Below the pieces are notes generated by a model. That model made no database searches, was not told the DNA's origin, and saw only the letters and a list, made by a program, of their open reading frames with translations. A stretch of 64,000 nt of DNA from Stentor roeselii (taxonomy: Eukaryota; Ciliophora; Heterotrichea; Heterotrichida; Stentoridae). Of this stretch, positions 57,485-64,000 are shown piece by piece. How positions within the stretch are numbered: the stretch's first letter is position 1; each line of letters begins with the position of its first letter. The stretch covers positions 1 through 64,000 of the forward strand of contig RSEH01000127.1 of NCBI GenBank assembly GCA_006503475.1, read 5' to 3'. The translations under genes and the position numbers were made by a program.

Positions 57485-57955
57485 TTGTATTTATTTAAAA
57501 GGGTCAGCCGTTGTTATTGACTGGATGGATGGAATTTTTGAAGGTTTAATGGAATTTAGATGGTATTTTCATGCTGGTCAATATGAGGATCCTGAAAAAA
57601 TTAATTGTTTAACTTTAATTCAATGATTTTAACTACAATAAGGTTTTATAGAAGTACTAAAAATTTTTTTTGGAATAAAATTCATTTACATTCTCTCAAA
57701 TTATTTAAAGTCAATACAATGGCCAAAGTAATTATAGATGATCGTAAATATATTCCTGATGATATAGGAATCCTTATTTATCGACTTAAGCTGATTAATT
57801 TACAGTAAAAACCAAGTAAATATTAAAAACTATTATCTGTAAATATTTACACAACATATCAAGCTTTCAATCTGATTATAAAACATGAAAAGCCGAAGTA
57901 TTCCGAATGAATCAAAAGCAAAATCTAAAAAATTCATTAAAAACTCTTAAATAAT
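57485..57955. other. intergenic spacer, 471 bp
   Basis: AT-rich; T/G-rich on the left, A/C-rich on the right. A 61-codon plus-strand frame from an ATG at 57623 (including MAKVIIDDRKYIPDDIGILI) is open but lacks support and is not called. Nothing else recognised. Confidence 0.5.
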
Positions 57956-59029
57956 TCAATAAGTATCATCAACCAGCTTCGCCTTTTTATAAGCCTCATA
58001 CTTTTCCCTCAACCTCCTCTCAAACTGTTCAACAATATCATCACCTGCATGATTTCCACTAATCATCTCTCCAACCTCATCAAAAGCTTCTTTCAAGACC
58101 TGAATTCCATTCGCAAGTTCAATTTTAACTTCATGAGGAAGTTTATCAATTCCATCAAATTCCTCATCATCATTTTCACATTCAACATCATCTTTATTCA
58201 TGATTTTTTCACTTTCATCATTAATAATCTCAAGAAGTCCTTTTTTGTTCTCAATTTCTTCAGCAGATAAAAAAATTTGATCAAAGTTGAATTTTAAGCA
58301 GTCTTCGCATTTGCACTTTTCAGTCATCCAGCTTTTTTCAATGAAAATGTGATACGGGTAGTCTTTGATGGCTTTTCCCTGAACTGGACAATTTTCACTT
58401 CTTGGTCTTTTTATTGACTCGTCGAAGTAAATGAAATCTGAATAGGCTGCGGGAATTATTTTAAAATCTTTCATGCATTTGAAACAAAGGAAAAAATAAT
58501 CTGATGGGTTTTCAGGGATTCCAGGAATTACTTCTGAACGATGGTCGCTGTGGTTGTGGCAGTCGTTTGAGAGTTTTATGCAGTCTGAATGGAACCAGTC
58601 GAAACAGCCTACGCACATGTACATCTCACATTCCCTTTCTTCATCATCTTCTTGAGAACAAACACAAAATCGACCAAGAAAGTTATGATTGTAAATATTT
58701 CGTTCATTTTCCTCCCGTTTCCCGGTAAATTTGCAAGATCCTTTAATTCGCGGGTTTCCACAGTCACATCGAAAATTTCGCTTAGGTCCAAGTTCAGCAA
58801 CATCATGATCAATGTGGCAGTCCAGGTAGCACCCAATGCAAATTCCAGAACCAGAAGCTGACAAATTGCAAGTCTTGCAAAGATAAACTTCTTGAGTGAT
58901 GTATCCTTGTGAATAAGAACATTTTCCTTCTTCACTTGATGAAATCAGCTCTTTTGCCTTTGCTCCGATTAGCTCTCGCTTTTTTAGTAATGAATCCCAG
59001 GCCGAGGCTAGAGTTGTTTTTTCTTCCAT
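57956..59029 (-). CDS. UBR7: UBR7-like protein (UBR box plus PHD-type finger)
   Basis: A 357-residue protein. Seen: a UBR zinc box at about 37-99 (KCSYSQGYITQEVYLCKTC, GICIGCYLDCHIDHDV, FRCDCGNPRIKGSC), which in UBR1/2 reads N-degrons, followed directly by a PHD-like finger at about 120-195 (FCVCSQEDDEERECEMYMC, GCFDWFHSDCI, FLCFKCMKDF). This order is that of UBR7, an E3-like protein of the nucleus that in animals and plants marks histone H2B. The C-terminal third is acidic and helical. The order and spacing of the two zinc modules make this the best-supported assignment; whether N-degrons are bound cannot be told. Confidence 0.93.
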   Translation of the reverse strand: MEEKTTLASAWDSLLKKRELIGAKAKELISSSEEGKCSYSQGYITQEVYLCKTCNLSASGSGICIGCYLDCHIDHDVAELGPKRNFRCDCGNPRIKGSCKFTGKREENERNIYNHNFLGRFCVCSQEDDEERECEMYMCVGCFDWFHSDCIKLSNDCHNHSDHRSEVIPGIPENPSDYFFLCFKCMKDFKIIPAAYSDFIYFDESIKRPRSENCPVQGKAIKDYPYHIFIEKSWMTEKCKCEDCLKFNFDQIFLSAEEIENKKGLLEIINDESEKIMNKDDVECENDDEEFDGIDKLPHEVKIELANGIQVLKEAFDEVGEMISGNHAGDDIVEQFERRLREKYEAYKKAKLVDDTY

Positions 59030-59146
59030 TTTTATTAGTTGGGTGTTAGATGTTCTTGAAGGACTGTAAAAATGGAATCAGGATTTTGTGTGGATCAGCA
59101 AAAAGGGTCTTAGGCCATTCCATTTTGTGACGTTTATAATAATTTT

Positions 59147-59395
59147 ATGGCTGATAATCAGATTTTACTTTGTGAAAACTCGCAAAATTCTAACAATCTG
59201 GCATCTATTATCAGTCATGAAATGGAAACTATTAAAGGAAAATCAAGTCAAAGCACATTTGAAGAACTGACAGTAGAAGAGATTTCTGATTTTGAGTCAT
59301 TCAATGATATTGAAATCTTGTCGAAAAGGACTACGTTTTTGAGAAGATTGAATGACGAGGGCCAGAGAAATTGCATGGGATGCTTAATAATTTGA
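59147..59395 (+). CDS. small CaaX-box protein, copy 1
   Basis: An 82-residue acidic protein ending NCMGCLII, where CLII fits a CaaX prenylation box (Ile favours geranylgeranyl) with another Cys three residues before it. The body contains LTVEEISDFESFNDIEIL then a basic stretch KRTTFLRRLNDEGQRN before the cysteines. It aligns over its last 40 residues with the next gene (VQDIKSFKDLKIYS / ISDFESFNDIEILS), so the two are tandem paralogs. It starts ATGGCTGAT at 59147, 117 bp from the UBR7 start on the other strand. A lipid-anchored regulator or adaptor is inferred. No known family is recognised. Confidence 0.7.
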   Translation: MADNQILLCENSQNSNNLASIISHEMETIKGKSSQSTFEELTVEEISDFESFNDIEILSKRTTFLRRLNDEGQRNCMGCLII

Positions 59396-59715
59396 ACACA
59401 TATACATAATTTAAGATTTTTATTATATTTAGGATTAGCTGAAAGCTTTTAAGTAATTAAAGCTAAATCAACAGCAAAAATTAAATCTTTTGTTATTTCC
59501 TAACTTCTTTATAATAAATGCTAGATAATCCTGATTTTTCACACTTCCAACTAAGAAATGAAATCAAAATGTTTAAAACCTAACTAATTCAAAGTAATCC
59601 TTTAGTTCATGACAATCCTAAATCTCTTTGAAGTGAATCTTATGACATAAATATCGGTAAATATGGGAAAGATTTCCCTGGATAGTATAAAAATTACATT
59701 CCTTTAATAATATAT
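59396..59715. other. spacer between CaaX paralogs, 320 bp
   Basis: AT-rich spacer; its last 200 bp are A/C-rich on the plus strand. Nothing further recognised. Confidence 0.55.
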
Positions 59716-59964
59716 ATGGTAGACCTCAAAACTCCCAGTCTCGACTACTCCCCAAACTCTGTCCTATCCCTTTCAATAGTTAGTTTCCTAATGATCCCAG
59801 AAAAAGAAAACGAGTCCTTTTCCTCATCCGAAGAAGTAACCCAAGTAGAAGTGCAAGACATAAAGTCCTTCAAAGACCTCAAAATATATTCCCGAAACGA
59901 ATCAATCCGACGAAGTTCAAAAGAAGAAGTCCAAAAGCGTTGCCTAAGGTGTTCAATATTTTAA
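59716..59964 (+). CDS. small CaaX-box protein, copy 2
   Basis: An 82-residue paralog of the gene at 59147. The C-terminal half aligns: VTQVEVQDIKSFKDLKIYSR, then NESIRRSSKEEVQKRC, ending RCLRCSIF. CSIF fits a CaaX box (Phe as X), again with a Cys three residues earlier and basic residues before it, the layout of doubly lipidated small GTPases, though no GTPase domain exists. The N-terminal halves differ. Equal length, neighbouring position and shared tail argue for real genes under selection. The nearest gene downstream is convergent, 42 bp away. Confidence 0.7.
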   Translation: MVDLKTPSLDYSPNSVLSLSIVSFLMIPEKENESFSSSEEVTQVEVQDIKSFKDLKIYSRNESIRRSSKEEVQKRCLRCSIF

Positions 59965-60006
59965 ACAAATGTAAAACCATAAATCTTAACATTTAAATAA
60001 GAATTT

Positions 60007-60912
60007 TCACCACCTTACTTCAACTTCATGATAATCAGGGTCCTGCTGAGTCTCCCTTTCCAAAAATTCAAATTTTTTTACTTTCTTTCTTCCTTTTCTA
60101 ATCCTTTCCAATGAAAAACTCGTGACACTCACTAACTTGCCTTCAACAAACTCTCCAGATGCTTGTTTTAATCTTTGAATTAATTTTATTTTGTTCGTAT
60201 GACTTTCAAATGAATTTTGCAGAGATTCTTGAATTTCAGCGAAAAAAAATCTGTATTTTTTATCCCAGGTCTTTCTTTTGTTTATCAAATGCAAAAAAAT
60301 CTTATCTGTGTAGTTTTTTCGCAAAGATTCAAAGTTTTTTTCAAATTCATTCTCAATAACTCTTCGATGTTCTCTAATTTTTTCATCAGATAACTTAAAA
60401 ATCTGAGAAATTTCAAAGAATTTTCCAGGAAAAACCAACGAAACTTGAGGTTTTTTTAAATTTTTCAAAGAATTTTCTAGTTTTTTTAGTTTTTCTTCGA
60501 AAATTTCTGCTTGTTGAAGATTTTTTGTTGTAAAATTTTTCCTGATTTGTTTTATTTGAAGTTCTTTGATTTTCTGTTCTTGAAAAGAAATCTTTTTTTG
60601 TTGCATTTCGATAAAATTTTTGACTGTGAAGTTCTGATTATCGAAGTCAGTAAGAGAAGAAGATGGAAGATGTCGAGGGTTCAGGTCAAAAGTTTCAAAA
60701 AAACTGTCGAAGGTCTTTAACGCCCTTCTTTTTCTTTTAAGCTCTTCTTTTAAGTGGCGACTTTCTTTGTTCTGCCAGTTTGAGGATGTTCTTAGGGTGT
60801 TAATTGTAAACTGGGAAGTGAGGACAAGACTTATAAGCTCGGATTTGTTGAGTTTTTCTAAATCGGGTTTAGAATACTGTTGAATGGTTTCTATGTTTTT
60901 CAACAGACTCAT
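60007..60912 (-). CDS. coiled-coil protein, unrecognised
   Basis: A 301-residue, very basic and Phe-rich protein. Predicted helix dominates, with coiled-coil character near 100-155 (MQQKKISFQEQKIKELQIKQ, FEEKLKKLENSLKNLKK) and a second helical part at about 180-260. No catalytic motif, membrane segment or zinc site. Ciliates have many such basal-body or axoneme coiled coils, but nothing specific links this protein to those structures. The C-terminus is acidic (DPDYHEVEVRW). Its stop is 42 bp from the CaaX copy 2 stop in convergent orientation. Confidence 0.75.
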   Translation of the reverse strand: MSLLKNIETIQQYSKPDLEKLNKSELISLVLTSQFTINTLRTSSNWQNKESRHLKEELKRKRRALKTFDSFFETFDLNPRHLPSSSLTDFDNQNFTVKNFIEMQQKKISFQEQKIKELQIKQIRKNFTTKNLQQAEIFEEKLKKLENSLKNLKKPQVSLVFPGKFFEISQIFKLSDEKIREHRRVIENEFEKNFESLRKNYTDKIFLHLINKRKTWDKKYRFFFAEIQESLQNSFESHTNKIKLIQRLKQASGEFVEGKLVSVTSFSLERIRKGRKKVKKFEFLERETQQDPDYHEVEVRW

Positions 60913-62451
60913 TAATTATTAGATGGTTGATTTTTTTATTAGATTTGATAGAGTTGATAAGGGATAACTACTGAGATTGGGAATGATATGATTTTTTTTT
61001 ATTTTTTGATGAATGTGAATGGATTTCTAATCTTTTGAAACGATTTTAAAGGTTTTATAAAGGAGAGAAATAATAATTTTTAGAAGGCTTTGAAAATTTT
61101 TTGATTTAATGGTTTTGAAGTGGTTCTCATAAGCTGAATGGGTTAAGTTTTTTTTGAGTTTTATGACATTGGTAAATGGGGAAGGTTAGAAATTGATCAG
61201 ATGGAGAGACAAGTAAGAGTGAAAGTTTGTTTGAAAGACTCTTATGGGTATTTTGGTATTTTTTCAGTACTGATAATATAGAATTTGATTTCGATATCGA
61301 AAATTTTTCAGGGATTTTCGTTAAAAAGAACTAAAAAATGATACCTCGAAAGAAGTAATCGACATTATATCAACATTCGAAAAATCAAGGTTTTGTAGTT
61401 CTGAGTCAAATTTAATGCGCAAGAAGTACTTGATTCCTTCAATAAAATCACTGCAAGAAACATTTATCTTTTGTGATAATCCAAATAATCATAGAAACTT
61501 TCCACATCAAAGCCTTGGTCTACCATAACCTGAAAATAACCTCCTTCAACTACTCTACTTCATTTTCACAGTCATTAAAATCATAAGAATCCTAAACACT
61601 ATTTTTCATTTGATGTATTTAAACAATAATTGAAAAACCTTTGAAACATGAACAAAACCTTTTAAAATTTCCTTCTCTTCAAAAAATTTTATTTTTCTGG
61701 TTCATTCAACAAGTTCTTTAAGAGAAATCCAAGGCTTTCGGAAAGATCAAGAACTGTTTCGAGTCCTATCAGTGAACAGAATGAAATCTTTTTTGAACTA
61801 TAAAATTCCTTTGAATAAATCTTTTTTCATCTTGTTATCAATTGGGTTTTTATTCCTTGTATTTTTCGAAAGATGCTTTCATGCTTCGAGGATAATTTAG
61901 TGTCAGTAGTAGTGGATATAGGTTAAAAACTTCCAAAACATAAATTTTCAATTTCTTTGAGACTTTTCTCATTCGATACATTTTCACAAAGCAAATTTTC
62001 AGTTTCTTCAAAGTGGTTCACATTTCTCTATGTCTAAGTAATAACATTTTTTCAACTCTGTGAAGGATCAGATTGAAAAGACTTCGAAGAAAAAAAAGAT
62101 TCAAATCAAAGTCTCATCATTATGATCTGTCTTATCTTCATTTATCACCTAGTAAACCAAATAAAAAGATATTCCTATATTTTCCAATTATTTTTCCAAA
62201 ATTTCCCATTCGAAGCAAGATTTTCCAAAAATCCGATTCATTCTATTTTATCATTAGCAAGTCAACAATATGACCTTTTCAAGTCAACAAATGTCCTTTT
62301 CAAGTCCTCAAAGTAGCCATCCGATTAACTTCATAACTACCTTAAACCCAAATTTCTTCCTTCCCACCAAAGTCCAATCCTTCCTATCCTTCCCCTCACA
62401 TATCCCTAACACCCTTCAAGCCATTTCCAATCAGTCAATAATCAGCGGGAA
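60913..62451. other. intergenic spacer, 1.54 kb
   Basis: The longest spacer in the window, between divergent genes. T/G-rich left, A/C-rich in the last 700 bp on the plus strand. Open stretches at 62073-62273 and 62270-62515 have low complexity and overlap the PSF2 start, so they are not called. No RNA gene recognised. Confidence 0.6.
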
Positions 62452-63003
62452 ATGGAGAACGAGATCACACTGCCAGAATCCGAATTTTTCGCAGAAAACA
62501 CAAAAATCACGATAATTCCCAACTTCAAACATCCAGGTTTCCACATCCTGACCGGTTTTTACGGTCCTATCAAGCCTTCAAGTTCATTAGAAGTGCCTTT
62601 GTGGTTAGGGATCTTCTTAAAAAGACAGCAAAAATGCAAAATAATCCCCCCTGCATGGATGGACCTTCAAGTGTTAAAAGATAAATTCGAAGAAGAGAGA
62701 AAAGAAGAAGGTTTCGCTGAGTTGGACTTTTATTACATGGAGATCTCTTCTCTTTTGCTTGCCCATGCAAAAGATGATATCGCAAGTCATGTGCTTGTCC
62801 TTCGCCTTATTGAAGATCTTCATAACTTGAGAAGTGCGAAAGTGAGGAACAGTCTTCAGAAGCTCTCTCCTGAGAACCTTTATGGAAAGTTTAATAATTT
62901 GGCTTCGATTGAACTTCAGAGCATTAGAAGGATTTTACCTGCGACTTATGACTGTTTGTACCAAATCACTCATCCGGATTTAACGGAGAACAGAGAAGTT
63001 TAG
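62452..63003 (+). CDS. GINS2: GINS complex subunit PSF2
   Basis: A 183-residue subunit of the GINS tetramer, which with CDC45 and MCM2-7 forms the replicative helicase. Seen: the family-defining N-terminus (FFAENTKITIIPNF, LEVPLWLGIFLKRQQKCKII, PPAWMDLQVL), followed by DFYYMEISSLLLAHAKDDIA, all matching human PSF2 (EFLAEKELVTIIPNF, VEVPLWLAINLKQRQKC, PPEWMD, YYMELTKLLLNHASDNI). The C-terminal helices (LRLIEDLHNLRSAKVRNSL) are complete. Length is normal (human 185). Likely essential and nuclear, expected to be used in both the micronucleus and macronucleus. The MORN gene follows 55 bp later. Confidence 0.95.
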   Translation: MENEITLPESEFFAENTKITIIPNFKHPGFHILTGFYGPIKPSSSLEVPLWLGIFLKRQQKCKIIPPAWMDLQVLKDKFEEERKEEGFAELDFYYMEISSLLLAHAKDDIASHVLVLRLIEDLHNLRSAKVRNSLQKLSPENLYGKFNNLASIELQSIRRILPATYDCLYQITHPDLTENREV

Positions 63004-63058
63004 TATTTAAATTAACGGTCTTGTTTTGTTCGCATTAAATCTGAAGAGGGAAATAATT

Positions 63059-63976
63059 ATGGGAACTTGCAACTGCACAGAAAAAGGAAAGGAATTAGAA
63101 GTCCATACAAATGGAAAAGAGCCTTACATCCACGAATGCTACGTCGAGACCAGCAGTTCAAACCGACAAACAAACAACGAAAGAATCCAAGCAATCGTGC
63201 GAAGTTATTTAACTCGAAAGAGCTGTCGTTTATCAAGTGTATCCGATTCCCTTCAATCCTTTTACAAAACTTTACCTCAATTCAACTCTCAAGAGCTATC
63301 AAATTTTTCTTATTTTTACGAAGGAGGTGTATACGAAGGAGAAGTAAATGAATTCGAAATTCCTCACGGGCAAGGAAAACTTACTCAAAATGGAATAATT
63401 AAAGAAGGCCGCTGGGTAAATGGAAAACTAAATGGCCGTTGTCGCATCGTCAGTGATAATGAAGTCTTCATCGGCGAGTTCAAAGATAACCTCAAAGAAG
63501 GCTACGGCGAGTTAAAAGGCTCAAAAGACTTCAAAGGTCTTTTTCGTAATGATCTTCCTCATGGTAAAGGAAAAGAGGTCTGGAAAAATGGCTCTTCTTT
63601 TGAAGGTATTTACTTTGAAGGTAAAAGAAATGGCATTGGAGTTCTGTTATGGCCTGATGGAAGTAAATATGAAGGAGAATTCATCAATAATTTGATTTGT
63701 GGAAATGGAGAATATCGATCTTGGAATGGAAACTGGTATCTTGGATCTTGGCTTAATAACAAAATGCATGGACATGGAAAATTCGTCTGGAATGACGGAA
63801 AGGTTTATGAAGGAGAATATTTAAACAACTTGAAATCTGGGTATGGAGTTCTTACTTTTAAAGAGAAAAAATATGAAGGAATGTGGAAAAATGGAAAGCA
63901 ACATGGAGAAGGATATTTTTCATCGAAAGATTCGATGAAGCGAGGGATGTGGTACAATGGTAAGTTTTGTGGATAG
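63059..63976 (+). CDS. IQ/MORN-repeat protein, probably N-myristoylated, second copy
   Basis: A 305-residue protein from MGTCNCTEKGK, giving Gly2 with Cys4 and Cys6 for myristoyl and palmitoyl anchoring; an in-frame ATG 33 nt upstream would destroy this and is rejected. An IQ-like motif lies at about 53-66 (RIQAIVRSYLTRKSC). About eight MORN repeats fill residues 95-300 (YEGGVYEGEVNEFEIPHGQG, FEGIYFEGKRNGIGVL, YEGEYLNNLKSGYG, MWKNGKQHGEGYF). It has the same plan as the gene at 12256 on the opposite end of the window, with diverged sequence. A membrane-anchored cortical scaffold is inferred. Confidence 0.9.
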   Translation: MGTCNCTEKGKELEVHTNGKEPYIHECYVETSSSNRQTNNERIQAIVRSYLTRKSCRLSSVSDSLQSFYKTLPQFNSQELSNFSYFYEGGVYEGEVNEFEIPHGQGKLTQNGIIKEGRWVNGKLNGRCRIVSDNEVFIGEFKDNLKEGYGELKGSKDFKGLFRNDLPHGKGKEVWKNGSSFEGIYFEGKRNGIGVLLWPDGSKYEGEFINNLICGNGEYRSWNGNWYLGSWLNNKMHGHGKFVWNDGKVYEGEYLNNLKSGYGVLTFKEKKYEGMWKNGKQHGEGYFSSKDSMKRGMWYNGKFCG

Positions 63977-64000
63977 TTGTTATATTTAATTCATTATTCC

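Noticed and set aside
57623-57808. Short plus-strand frame with MAKVIIDDRKYIPDD
   Set aside because: Only 61 codons, isolated, no recognised family; could be real but cannot be supported.
62073-62515. Two plus-strand frames upstream of PSF2
   Set aside because: Low-complexity A/C-rich leader sequence; the second overlaps the PSF2 start in another frame.
1-64000. tRNA, rRNA, transposons, telomere repeats, CRISPR arrays and virus-like elements
   Set aside because: Looked for typical sequence signatures by eye (TpsiC-like boxes, terminal repeats, integrase or transposase motifs, simple telomeric units); none was convincing.
1-64000. A ciliate code with reassigned TAA/TAG or TGA
   Set aside because: All three codons end well-supported genes, and none is needed as sense inside a conserved domain except within the 15-nt introns.

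Overview
The window looks like macronuclear DNA of a heterotrich ciliate, most likely Stentor or a close relative. This rests on four things seen in the sequence. (1) Dense eukaryotic-type genes sit in AT-rich DNA with very small spacers. (2) TAA, TAG and TGA all end genes, so the standard code is used, unlike most ciliates. (3) Three introns are recognisable, each exactly 15 nt, GTAA...AG, and each carries an in-frame stop. Introns of 15-16 nt with a standard code are known for Stentor. (4) The gene content is ciliate-like: many kinases, RING proteins, a large membrane PAS protein and MORN proteins. About 44 intact genes and one cut by an assembly gap (24999-25594) are supported. No RNA genes, transposons, viral relics or CRISPR arrays were recognised.

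Layout. 1-4 kb: three tandem RING/B-box/PHR-like paralogs, all on the minus strand. 4-7.2 kb: a kinase, the mitochondrial copper chaperone SCO1, a small helical protein and a Cys-rich membrane protein. 7.5-12 kb: an H1-like TPAK-repeat protein, a small prenylation-motif protein, an RBR ubiquitin ligase and a cyclic-nucleotide-type K+ channel. 12-20 kb: a MORN protein, EI24, a protease-like/kelch fusion, a TARBP1-type tRNA methyltransferase and a small coiled coil, packed with spacers down to 5 bp. 20.5-24.2 kb: a START-domain protein with one intron, tyrosine aminotransferase and a zinc-finger protein. 24-31 kb: the gap, two unrecognised proteins and an atypical kinase. 32.5-40.7 kb: five tandem seven-transmembrane receptor paralogs in AT-rich spacers, followed by a fourth, divergent RING/PHR-like gene. 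42.6-50.2 kb: CK1 with a C-terminal CaaX box, a PEX11-like protein, an SNF1/AMPK-like kinase with two introns, APC4 and a PH-domain kinase. 51.7-64 kb: a 1368-residue PAS membrane protein, coiled coils, a RING protein, UBR7, a pair of small CaaX proteins, the GINS subunit PSF2 and a second MORN protein.

Themes. Housekeeping genes (SCO1, EI24, TARBP1, TAT, PEX11, APC4, UBR7, PSF2) are interleaved with expanded signalling families. Membrane anchoring by lipid recurs: two MORN proteins start MG-x-C, and four proteins end in CaaX-type boxes. The most notable items are the tandem receptor array with phased TTCAA motifs in its spacers, the small CaaX family, and divergent promoters only 25 and 37 bp long.
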